Source: Parastagonospora avenae f. sp. tritici 18332-5
Taxonomy: Eukaryota > Ascomycota > Dothideomycetes > Pleosporales > Phaeosphaeriaceae
Assembly: GCA_022559985.1 (NCBI GenBank)
Contig: JAFJTR010000109.1
Span: 24,219 to 88,218, forward strand
DNA: 64,000 nt
Direction of reading: 5' to 3'
Position numbers and translations under genes: made by a program. Under the pieces are notes generated by a model, which saw only the letters and a program-made list of their open reading frames with translations, was not told the origin of the DNA and searched no databases. The first letter of the stretch is position 1. Every line of letters begins with the position of its first letter. Shown here in pieces: positions 23,493-33,872 of this stretch.

Positions 23493-24735
23493 CTACAATG
23501 AAGAATTCGTGCCGCGTCGCTCGCATATCGCCGCGGCCAAGTCTTCTAGAGCTAGCAAGATAGCCTCCCAATCCACGCACTCATCGTGAACATTCTCACA
23601 CCGCATGCTCTCTTGTTGGTCCAAGATGAACAGTTCTCGCACCTTGGATTGCATCGTGACCCCAACAATGCCTCTCTCGCCAGCTGCAACATGCTTACAA
23701 ACCTTCTGTACTGATCCGAGCTGGTGTTCTATGCCTTGATCATCTGTTGGGCTTCAGTGTCAGCAGTCTGTGCGGTCCGACGCGTGGCAAAATTTGGCGA
23801 ACTTACGTCGAGAGCAGTCTATCACCACTACTGGACTCTTCTGCACCATGCGCAGCTGCTCAGTCACATTGCTGACAAGATACTCGTAATAGTCACTGTC
23901 AAGCGATCCGCCCTGCAGGATAACAAAGCAATCGTTGTTTCCAGGCGTCCACGCGATCGCGGTGCGACCCTCCGGTGTGGCAGAAATGTAATGATGTTCT
24001 GTGGACGCGGCATCGATCGCGTCGATGCTGGTCTTCAAGTCTCTACCAGAGTCATTAGTAAAGCCCACTGGAAATTCAGCGCCAGAGGCCAGTTCTCTTT
24101 GTAGAGACTCAGCCATCCGAGCCCCGATGACCCCTCCTGACACCAAGTCGGCCAAGTAGAGTGACGGAAGGGCTCCCACTAGCTCAGTTGTCACAGGAAG
24201 GCCCATAGTCGTGATATCGACAAAGAGTCGTCGTGCCAGCTGAAGTCCCTCATTGATCTTGAAAGAACCGTTCATATGAGGGTCGTTGAGGATACCTTTC
24301 CAGCTGTCCGCAGTGCGAGGATGTTCGATATTGCATCTCATAACAATGAAAATATCCTTTTCGAACCGCTTGGCCGCCTGGTGGAGCTGAGTGGCGCACC
24401 TCAGCGCGCTCTTTGGGTCCTGTAGAGAGCAAGGCCCGACTATGACCAATAGGCGGTCATCCCTCTGATGGATGATGTTTGCGATCTGGTCTCGACCCTC
24501 TCTGACTGTTTGGGCTGAGGCGCTTGTCTGTCGATCGAGATCAAAACTCCAATCTCTCCAGCACCGAAGATGATTGACCTACTTGGGGCACCTCAAATTT
24601 CAAAAGATCGGGTGAGTAGATAGGCTTGTAGCGAATCGCTACAATCAAGCTCAGTTCTGTTCATGACTATATCGCCTTGAGATCAATGCACTTACCGGAG
24701 TTGACGTCAAGCTTGGCCTGTATCATCTGCGCCAT
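23493..24735 (-). CDS. DAHP synthase-like protein (class I, AroG/Aro4 fold) with altered active site
   Basis: Four exons (24696-24735, 24583-24638, 23807-24527, 23493-23743) give 355 aa, close to the usual ~370. The fold signature is clear: YSPDLLKFEVP, LLVIVGPCSLQDP, WKGILNDP, GLPVTTE, YLADLVSGGVIGAR, ERGIVGV. Compared with remembered Aro4/AroG, these positions differ: KPRT is HPRT; the Lys of GFKNGTDG is Thr (GFTNDSG); the Arg of ILRGG is Gln (ILQGG); the metal His of the S-H-G-N motif is Arg (DCSR); the metal Glu of the IES motif is Gln (MQS). The Cys of GPCS and the Asp of the ITDAC position (VHDEC) remain. Canonical condensation of PEP and erythrose 4-phosphate seems unlikely; altered chemistry, a regulatory partner or a decaying enzyme are the options. 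It lies mid-cluster, divergent from the laccase. Confidence 0.85.
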
Positions 24736-25256
24736 TTTCAAGAGATTTTGGGTTGTGGGTGGTCTGGTGGGTTGGGTTCTATTCCAGAGGCGCCCCGGAG
24801 CTCGGCTGGGGACCGCCTTTATAGCGAATTTCGCAGCTGATCGGTGACACTGCTCCGATTTGACCTATAGTATGTCTCCGTGTGCGACCACGTGCGCCAC
24901 GTTCGATAAGCTGCACGTGTTGTTCTAAACCAGGACCACTTCCTTCCTGACTTCTCACTGCGGTTGGGCGGCTCTCGCGAGACATCCAACAAAGCCTCTT
25001 TGCTTTTACACTCATAACGGGATCCGCTGCCCCGTCGAGGCTTCAACCCCTCAGCGCTAACGATTCACTGAACCCCGAAAAATAGTCCAGGGAAAGACCT
25101 CAGCGTCGAAATGGCGTTCTTTTCTAGGGCTAGAGCTACGGACTTCGGATTCTGCGAGCGTGTCTCATTGTATAAAGGGAATTGTCGACTGCACTGGCAA
25201 AGGAGCAAGCAAGTTTGCACCTGCTACCACTCCCCGAAAATTCATCATTCTTAGCC
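24736..25256. promoter_or_regulatory. bidirectional promoter, DAHPS-like / laccase, with two CACGTG boxes
   Basis: The 521-bp region between divergent starts holds two CACGTG palindromes, at 24889-24894 and 24914-24919, 25 bp apart. CACGTG is the E-box bound by bHLH factors. The same hexamer occurs upstream of the TauD/MFS pair and of the aldo-keto reductase. Confidence 0.5.
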
Positions 25257-27527
25257 ATGTGCCGTATTTCAAGCATGATTATTCTCAATTCCGCAATCCG
25301 GATACCAACTGTAGGCTTTCTGTCTCTACTGTTTTTGCTCTTGGGAGTAACAACGATGTAAGAGCAACCTGACGCTCGCGTACGATGTATTTAACAGGGT
25401 GTAGCAATGCACAAGACGAGCCTATCAACGCGTATGGAGATTTGGACTCGCAAACTTACCCCTTCTTTATCCAAGACAAGGTATGTCTCATGCCACTTAG
25501 AAAATGCGCTTCACTAACTAGATACAAGAGTGCTCCACCTCCGGCATGGGTTTCCAACAAGAGTAATATACATTGGAACAGATACGGTCTCATTTGACTA
25601 ATTGCAATAAGCGGAATGGTTCGATCCTGGAAAGATGCCTGAGTCGACTCGTACAAGGAAATATGATTTCACCATTGCGAGGGGTCTTGCATCGCCGGAT
25701 GGCTACCAGAAGCAAGTCATGCTCATTAATGGACAATTTCCAGGGCCCATGATCGAAGCTAACTGGTGAGTTGCTGTCTGAGATCCCTTAGCTACGACGC
25801 TAATATGTAGTAGGGGGGATTGGATTGAAGGTGAGCCGGCGGCCTGGTGCCAGCCTCGACGCAATATCTAACACTGATAGTTACTATCCACAACAAAATT
25901 GTCAGTCCGGTGGAGGGCACAGCTATGCATTGGCACGGTTTTCTCCAGACGGACAGCCCATGGATGGATGGTGTTCCTAGCGTCTCACAGTGTCCGATTG
26001 CCCCTGGTGAGAGCTACACGTAAGCATTCCTTTCCCAACAACCCGAAGTTCTCTAAGGACCACCATAGCTACCGTTTCCGGGCAGATCGATTCGGATTCT
26101 CATGGTATCACTCACATTATTCAGCCCAATATGCAGGAGGTCTGTTAGGTCCGATGTTGATTCACGGGCCTTCCCATGTCCGCTACGACATCGACCTTGG
26201 ACCAGTCTTCATCACGGACTGGTATCACAAGGAATACTTCGACATTATCAAGGGTATTATGAGTGTCGACAGAACCTTCTGGGACATTGCATCACAAAGC
26301 AACTTGATCAACGGTAAAGGTCAATACAACTGCTCCAAAGTGACGGACGGTACTCCGTGTGATCCTGCGAAGGCAAAGAACGCGCGTTTCAATTTCAAAT
26401 CTGGCAAAACACATTTGTTGAGACTAGTGAACGCCGGCGCTGAGGGTTTCGAGTATTTTTCCATCGACGGGCATCAAATGACGGTCATCGCTAATGATTT
26501 CACACCCATCAAACCCTATAATACCACAGTCGTAACTTTGGGTATCGGGCAACGCGCCGACATACTGGTTCAAGGTACTGGCAGTTCCGGTGATTCTTAC
26601 TGGATGCGCGCAAACAACAGCTACATCTGTGGTCAAACAGAAGTTGGTGAAGCATTAGCTGAAGTACGCTATGAGAAGGCCGACCTGTCCAAGCCACCAA
26701 AATCTCGAGCGCAGCCATTTGTCGATCCAGGAACCTGCAGAGACGATCCGCTCGAATCAACCATCCCATACTTCCCTGTCAAGGGCATCGCTAACCCTGA
26801 CACTATCATCGTGTACAACATCAACAAGACGATCAATGCAACTGGCCAGCAAGAGTGGCAGGTCAATGACTCCGCGTTTCGCGGCAACTACAACAATCCT
26901 CTAATGCTGCTTACCCAGCAAGGCAATACCAGCTATCCGGACGACCCAGAATGGAACGTGTACAATTTCGGCAAAAATAAGACTGTGCGCATGATCCTCA
27001 ATAACATTTCTCCATTCTCGACACGATTGTCACACGTAAGTCCGAAGATGAATTTGGGAACATTCTATCATTGAAGCAGCCTGAGCTAACGCTATCTAAG
27101 CCAATGCATCTTCATGGACACGACTTTAACGTCATTTCGGAGGGTCTGAACCGCTGGGATGGAACAAGCTCCGTCCGACCCTCAAACCCGATGCGCCGCG
27201 ACACAGTCATGTTACCCCGCGGCGGCTACGTTGTAATCGATGTGGTGATGAACAACCCTGGTGTTTGGCCCTTTCACTGTCATATTGCCTGGTTTGCGCT
27301 CTTCTAATCCCATTCTGAACACCCCAACTAACAAGAGCAGGCACGTGAGCGAAGGCCTCTACATCAACATCATGGACCAGCCCCATAAGTTCAATAGCAA
27401 GGAAATTCCGAAGGCAATGGCACAGACGTGTAAGGCTTGGAACAAGTATACTAGTACCAATGTTGTGGAGCAGATTGATAGTGGTTTGCGTATGATGGAG
27501 AAAGAGCGTAGTGTCCTGGTTGTTTAG
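25257..27527 (+). CDS. secreted multicopper oxidase (ascomycete laccase-like)
   Basis: Nine exons (25257-25357, 25405-25480, 25529-25562, 25612-25765, 25814-25830, 25881-26019, 26069-27035, 27101-27291, 27341-27527) give 621 aa; one exon is only 17 nt. An N-terminal hydrophobic segment (VGFLSLLFLLLGV) is the signal peptide. The four copper motifs are complete: MHWHGF, WYHSHYSAQY, HPMHLHGHDF and HCHIAWHVSEGLY. The last has the type-1 Cys, with Leu at the axial position of high-potential enzymes. Many N-glycosylation sites are present. The enzyme should couple one-electron oxidation of phenols or related compounds to reduction of O2 outside the cell or in vesicles. In several fungal pathways such oxidases dimerise phenolic products; that role here is inferred from the neighbours. 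Confidence 0.92.
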
Positions 27528-27815
27528 ATTTCTGGGCGAGGCTCGGTTGTAAGCATTTTGCTTCCTCATTCTGGCAATTATTTCACCTTCCAAGGTTGGA
27601 ACTTATAGACTGCCGTCCACATCTACTTCAAAGCTTGCCAGAACCGCCTTTTCTAATTAGCTACCTTGATACTTTCCTTACAGCGTTCCTGATTTTGTTG
27701 TCATCGGGCGCACACTTCGAAAATCAGCGCTCAATACTTTTCGTTCAAATCATTATCTCGTTGATACGGTTTGAAAAGACACTCATTACTATCTTTCCCA
27801 TTGATGGAAGTCAAT

Positions 27816-29061
27816 CTAAATCGCCCCTAATGACAACGCTTCTCGCCTTCCTGTACTCTTGAGGTCTAGATATGGTGCTTCACCCAGACTGCAAACGCGG
27901 TCTCCTGCGCGAGGGTCGTTGTAATCGTAAGTTGCGCAATGCCACGTGCTCCGGTTGTCCCAAATCGCCAGATCGTTTCTTCGCCACTTGAAGCGCACTT
28001 GCGCATCGTGATTTTGAGTGAGCAAGTTAAAGAGATAGCTGAGCAGAACGTCTGACTCGTCTTTGGTAACGCCGTTGATGCGCTTGGTAAAGCCCTTGTT
28101 GACGTAGACTGACTTCCAGCCGGTTACAGCTGCTACTCTTTAGCTACTACTGCTTGTTCCGGTTGATTTATGTGACTTACGATTTGTGCGAACGACTGGA
28201 TGGACAGCTGTCAAGGCTTCTCCAAAGTTCAGCGGGTTGCCTCGGATGCCCTTTCGGATCGGGTTGCCAAGTCGCTCTGCCTCTTCCAGGAAGAACTTCG
28301 CGTCATGTGTTGCGGTCAACCCCTCCAAAAATTGCTGCATTGCTGGCGACAAGCGATCATAAATCTCATAGCCTGACGCCCAAAGCGTGTCGCCGCCTGT
28401 TGCTGGAAGCGTATGGATCTTGAGCATGGCATAATCTGAAGGCACAGGCTCAAAGGTTATGTCGGAATGCCATCCAGCTGAAGCAAATCGACTGACGTCG
28501 GATAACTGATGGGTAAGTCCTCCGCCCTTCTTTTGCTTTTCGCTACTGATGACAGAGATTTGGTCGCCAAGCTCAGACCCTTCCTCGGTCAACGGATGGA
28601 CATGAAGATCTGATGATTGAGGCTGAATACTGTCAGTCGTCTTGAAATGCAATTGAGTGCATGCTTGAGACATACGCATCCTGCAAGCTGCGTTATCCGA
28701 AGCATGAGATCCTTCATCTGGTTTGGCGTGACATTTTGGTTTCGCAAGAAGACAACGCCCCGTTGCGACACTATGAAATAGTCAGCGATGCGCACAGACA
28801 TTACGGTGTAACTCGAGTCATACCTGTAATAGCAAGATCTCTTATTGTTTCGTCGCTTCCGTTCAGTAAGTCAGTTACTTGGAGACCTTCAAATTCTGTT
28901 CCGATTATTGGCGTCACATCCTGGTGTTGGTACACCTCGAGCGATCCAGAATACTGCAACGGCTTTGACTGTCTTGGTCGAGCACTCTCATGGCCGCCAA
29001 GGATATTTGGAGGACTACCGTCATACTGCTCCTCTGCGTGTACTCGCTTCAAAGAAGGCAT
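27816..29061 (-). CDS. TauD/TfdA-type 2-oxoglutarate dioxygenase
   Basis: Four exons (28824-29061, 28676-28770, 28181-28622, 27816-28129) give 362 aa. The motifs in order are GTEFEGLQV, VSQRGVVFLRNQ, LHVHPLTEEG, WHSDITFEPVP (the iron HxD pair), LPATGGDTLW, HPVVRTN/PVTGWKSVYVN, KRINGV and WDNRSTWHCATYD (the distal His). All are standard for the fungal taurine/alpha-ketoglutarate dioxygenase family. The last intron uses the downstream AG (GTAGCAG) so that RTNPVTGW is restored. These enzymes oxidise sulfonates, phenoxyacids or unrelated metabolites. Placement between laccase and MFS suggests a pathway role rather than sulfur scavenging, but that is inference. Confidence 0.9.
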
Positions 29062-29594
29062 TTTGATGACAGGATGCGGTGTTGTCAAAGGCGGTTTTGA
29101 ACAGTTTACTAAAAAGTGGCGTTTTAACGTCGAACCCGCGTTAGTGGTTTTAAGCTCCAGCAACCTGGAATCGATGCTTTGGTTGCCGAGAGCATCTTAT
29201 GGTTTGTCGGAACACGAGGTCGCACTGGTGGCAGAGCGTCCCTGATGCATGTAAGCGAAGCACGTCATCGGCGGTATGCCTCGATACGCGACTAGTACGG
29301 ATATTCATCGACATCCGCACGTGGGAAGTAGCGTTGAGAGGGTAGGGATTACATTTCCGGTCCGAGCCCCTTGAAGATGCGGGGACACCTTGGCGGTCAA
29401 GAGGAATGTCGAGCCGTTCAGATGCGCCTCGGCCGTTCGGTGTCATTGCTACGTTTAGACAAGGCGGTGATGGCGACGCCACGGACGGTAATTGCGACAT
29501 TACGGTTTGTGGCATTATATAACGGTACAGCAGTCAGTAGGCGTCGTTAAGCTCCAGGTTTCGCATCGTTTGCTCTGTTAGTGTTGTTGTTACG
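29062..29594. promoter_or_regulatory. bidirectional promoter, TauD-like / MFS, with one CACGTG box
   Basis: A 533-bp region between divergent starts. CACGTG occurs at 29318-29323. GC-rich blocks with CGG/CCG (for example near 29360, TCCGGTCCGA) could also be zinc-cluster sites. Confidence 0.45.
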
Positions 29595-31382
29595 ATGGGT
29601 CAGGACATCGAAGCCGTGCCGCAGGCGCGGATCAGCGAAGACGGAAACTCACTCAAGGCGCCTACAAGAGTTGGAAGAGAAGAGCTTGCGGACATTGTGC
29701 GACCGCATGAGAGCTACGAAGGTCTTCATCGATTTGATCCAGAGGCATCATGGACCATAGAAGAAGAGCGCAAGGTTGTGCGGAAGACAGATCTCCGCCT
29801 CCTCAGTTGGCTATGTCTCATGATGCTAGTATGGAATTTTGTATCAACGGTCACATTGAATGCGCTGACAAACTTTAGGTACTACAATTGGACAGAGGCA
29901 ACGTGTCCAATGCTCTTGCCGATAATCTGCTGAACGATCTTGGTCTGACCAGTGACGATTACAACAACGGCACAACCATTCAACTCCTGGCCTTTCTCAC
30001 GGCTGAATTTCCGGTCCAGTTCCTCACCAAGCGATATGGCTTCAAACATGTACTTCCCACCATGATGATGGGTTGGGGAATGGCATCTTGGGGCCAATCC
30101 TGGATGCACGATCGCACTTCCTGTACGCAATGTTCTTCTATGAGATGCATGTAAGATAAATGCTAACATCTTGTGTCGAGTTTAGTCTACCTAGGACGCG
30201 CGGCGATCGGATTCTGCGAAGGCGGCTTCATCCCCGGAGTCATTCTCTTCGCAACCTACTTTTACAAGTCCAAAGAGCTATCGATAAGACTCGCAGCATT
30301 CTGGTCCTCGCTGAACGTTGCACGTGTCATCTCTGCGTTGCTCGCCGCTGGTATTCTTGAGATGCGCGGAATCGGGGGAAAGCCTGGATGGTTCTGGTTG
30401 TTCTTACTCGAGGGGCTTTTCACCGTCGTTATTGCTATCCTCTCATACATGTATCTGCCAGCCTCCCCGACGTCGACCAAGAATTCGCTATGGCGTAAAT
30501 CATGGTACACCGAGCGCGAGGAAACTATCATGGTCAACCGCATCCTCCGCGACGATCCAGCCAAGGGACTCACCGCACTGAAAGAGCCAGCGACGTTCAA
30601 GGATATCCGCGCAGCATGGAGTGATCAGTCAATGTGGGGATTGTATTTTATTGGTCTTGTGGCCTACAGTAAGTGCCATGCCTGCCCTGCACAAGCGAAT
30701 AGAGCACCTCTCATTTCTGGCGATTTACTGACTTTGTGCCTGTGCAGTTCCCGCTTCTCCAGTTCAGGGTTACCTTACGTTGACACTCAAACGGCTCGGC
30801 TTCTCGACGTTCAACAGCAACATGTTAACCGTTCCATCGGCTGTACTCCAAATCATCACAATGTTGGCTTTGGCATACTCGAGCGATTATTTCAACGAGC
30901 GCGCCTTCCATTGCATCCTGGGAGAATTCTGGATCATGCCGCTACTGGTCGCACTACTCACACTCCCTGACGGCGGTCGAGAGTGGGGACGCTTTTCCTT
31001 GATAACGCTCATCTCCGGATATCCATACTTCCATCCACTTGTGTCATCTTGGATTTCAGAAAATACCTTCGACGTCAAAAAGCGCGCCATCACAGCCGCC
31101 ACATACAACGTAATCGTCCAGATTGGTTCCTTGATTAGTTCACAAATCTACCGCAAGTACGATGGGCCATACTACAAGCAGGGCAACTCCGTGTTGGTGG
31201 CCATCTGCGCCCTGTCGTTGATCACGTTCATCGTCCAAAGGCAGGTTCTGGTCCGAATGAATAAGAAGAAGCAGCAAAAGTGGGATCAAATGACTTCCGA
31301 AGAGAAGGCCGTGTACCAAGCCGATACAATTTCGCGCGAGCAAGACGGAAACAAGCGCCTTGACTTCAGGTTCGCGACCTAG
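29595..31382 (+). CDS. MFS transporter, ACS type (second copy in the cluster)
   Basis: Four exons (29595-29828, 29879-30122, 30186-30668, 30748-31382) give 531 aa and about 12 membrane segments. After an acidic N-terminus, LQLDRGNVSNAL is the TM1 motif of the ACS family, RAAIGFCEGGFIPGVILF the TM4 motif, and PGWFWLFLLEGLFTVV and ISGYPYFHPLVSSWISEN are also characteristic. A Lys-rich cytoplasmic tail closes the protein. It belongs to a different branch from the transporter at 8.1-9.6 kb, so the two are not a recent duplication. Likely plasma-membrane transport of an organic anion or a pathway product. Confidence 0.9.
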
Positions 31383-32131
31383 TATATGGTCGATCACACC
31401 GCATCGCGAAGTGGAGACCGAAGGATTGGCCACGCCAACAGAAGTAGCAGGATTAAAATAGTGAAGAAATTTTCTGGTACGAATTAGTCGGATGGAGCCA
31501 TGCACGTGTCCGTATATCAGGATTCGACCCGTTCAAGGACCTTTCTACCGGTTGGCGGCAAGTTCTTCAAGATTTGGAGGCCGTAGTCTGGAAAATCTGA
31601 GAGCTTCCAGAATCCTTCCATAAGGGAAAGTTACTGTGACGCAGCTGACTTCAGATCAGTCTTCAAGCCTATCCAGGCTCTAAATTTGACGCATGGAACT
31701 TTCCATCTAGAGTCCATCTCGAGCCACATTCAGATGCTGTCGTTCATCGCTCCATTTTCACCCGAGGCTAAGTATGGCGTGATTCTGGGGTAAAATGACG
31801 ATTCCCCAGATCTCCTGTCCCGAAGTGGAACCTTGTCAGTCGGCTACATGCACCCGTCGTGCCGAGGTTCTTCCCGAACGGTCACCATGTCCGACGCAAG
31901 TTGGGCGGAAAACCTCAGCCCGAAGATGTCCCATTTTCCGAAGCTGCTTTTGAGACTAGGCGTGACCTTCGGCATGCCTGCCACGGCTGCACATGGAAAT
32001 CCCCTCGTCTCGATAGCTCGGAGAAACGATTGGCCGATTTGCATGCACCTTCGTTCGAGTTTTGTCGATGTTACTAAGTAGATGATTGATCATTTCTTTA
32101 CGACAACAGCCTAGCATAAACAATCAGAAAG
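31383..32131. promoter_or_regulatory. intergenic region upstream of aldo-keto reductase
   Basis: About 750 bp with no supportable gene. A CACGTG box lies at 31503-31508 in the context GCACGTGT, the same as at 24913-24920. Confidence 0.4.
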
Positions 32132-33602
32132 ATGGCGTGGGAAGAACCTCGTAAGACTGGTATGCAATACCGCCGACTTGGCAACTCAGGACTGCACGTT
32201 TCCGTCCTGGGTCTCGGAGGATGGCTCACGTAGGTATTAGAATAGAGACAGAAAATTACGTGCTAACGGCAAGTCAGATTTGGTGGTCATGTCGAGAATG
32301 GTAGACGCTTTTTGTAACTCAGCTACGCCTGCAGTAATTAATGTGTGTTAGAACTCACTTTCTCATGCATGAGACAAGCCTATGACTGCGGTATAAACTT
32401 TTTCGACACAGCTGAGAGGTACGACACATGCGATCGCCTATTATATCACATCTCGAAACTAACATTTTTCAGTTATGCTGCCGGTCAATCGGAGATTGTC
32501 ATGGGACAAGCTATCAAGAAGTTCGGCTGGAAACGCAACGATCTTGTGATTAGCACCAAGCTCAACTGGGGTCAGTGAGCATTCATATGACCTGAAATCT
32601 ACTTACTAATGATCAATCTAGGTGGAGCAAATGGCGAGGTCCTTGTTAACAATCATGGCCTGTCGCGAAAACACATCATTGAGGGCCTTCGCGCCTCACT
32701 GGATCGTTTGGATCTTGAATACGTTGACATAGTGGTAAGCAGTGATTACGAATGATCTTCTCAATAACAGGTTGCTAACATCTATTTAGTAAGTTGATCC
32801 TTAATCCGTTGTACAAAATTCGACAAGTACCGCCCCTGGTATAACCTTGCATGATTTATTTTTTGATAGCACACCTACTGACTATTGCTTTCTAAAGCTA
32901 TGCACATAGGCCGGACCGGCTTACTGGCATGGAAGAGACGGTTCGTGCTTTTAATCATGTCATTGAGCAAAAGGGTTGGGCCATGTACTGGGGCACGAGT
33001 GAGTGGAGCGCCGATGAGATTGCGGAGGCGTGCGGGATCGCAAAACAGCTCGGCCTCATCGCTCCAGTAGTGGAGCAGCCGATGTACAACTTGATTACAA
33101 GGCAGAAAGTCGAGCGTGAGTTCCAGCGCCTGTACGCCAGGTTCGGTATCGGCCTCACCACTTTTTCACCCTTGAACTTCGGACTGCTCAGTGGAAAGTA
33201 CAACAACAGTCCCGATGCCCCACCGGCTGGATCAAGATTCGCGGAAGGCAACGACAAGTTCGTTAACAGTATGCGGGATTCGTACGGAAACGATAGCTGG
33301 AAGGGAATGATTGAGAAGGCGACCAAGCTCGCAGTATGTACCACGCGACCACAACAAACCAGTAAACTAATATTGGACAGCCTATCGCAAAGAGGTTGGG
33401 CATTACCCAATCTCAGCTATCGCTGGCATGGTGTCTCAAGAACCCGCATGTTTCTGCTGTCATCACAGGAGCATCGCGGCCCGAGCAAGTTGTAGAGAAC
33501 TGCGCCGCTCTGAAGGCATTGGACAAGATAACGCCCGAAATAATGGCTGAGATCGACGAAATCGTAGGAAAGATACAATTGGACCCAACGAGGCAGGATT
33601 AG
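32132..33602 (+). CDS. aldo-keto reductase (Kv-beta-like, AKR6-type)
   Basis: Exons 32132-32229, 32278-32300 (23 nt), 32352-32418, 32473-32570, 32622-32733, 32898-33333 and 33381-33602 give 351 aa. The AKR tetrad is visible: Asp in NFFDTAE, Tyr in the next segment (AESYAAGQSE), Lys in STKLNWG and His in DIVYAHRPD. YWGTSEWSADEI, EQPMYNL, TTFSPLNFGLLSGKY and TQSQLSLAWCLKNP are typical of the potassium-channel beta subunit-like AKRs. The frame across VDIV/YAHRPD works only if 32734-32897 is removed as a nested twin intron (listed separately). The enzyme reduces aldehydes or ketones with NADPH in the cytosol. It is probably the last biosynthetic gene before the C2H2 regulator. Confidence 0.9.
32734..32897 (+). 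other. spliceosomal twin intron (stwintron), donor-interrupted type
   Basis: An ordinary single intron cannot keep the frame here. A 55-nt internal intron, 32735-32789 (donor GTAAGC, branch GCTAAC, acceptor TTTAG), sits between the G (32734) and T (32790) of the donor of an outer intron. Its removal creates GTAAGTTG, a perfect donor, which pairs with branch CTGAC and acceptor CTAAAG ending at 32897. Splicing both gives GT + C = Val in VDIVYAHRP, exactly the AKR consensus. This is the [D1,2] class of stwintron known from fungi. Confidence 0.75.
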
Positions 33603-33872
33603 AATGTCGTGCCATAAACGCGTTCCGAAGAAGCTCCATCTGTAGAGCTGTATCTACCCGCTATATCAATCGGAGCTTTAGGTCTGAGAGCGAAACGAGA
33701 CTGTTCAGATCACACACAAATGATAGCAACTGCTTGTAGGATGCACCAGTGACACGCACCGAGGCATAGATAAAGCAGGCCCGACAAATCGCCTCATACA
33801 TGGAAACAACCACAACTGAAACATAATACTAAGGCGGCGTAGCGAAAACGTTACGCATCAATTCCCACAACT

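Noticed and set aside
8069..31382. The two ACS transporters as a recent tandem duplication
   Set aside because: Intron positions, termini and motifs differ clearly, so they belong to different branches of the family.
32735..32897. A single ordinary intron in the aldo-keto reductase
   Set aside because: Splicing 32735-32897 as one intron leaves the frame one base out and loses the catalytic His region; the nested model fits all signals.
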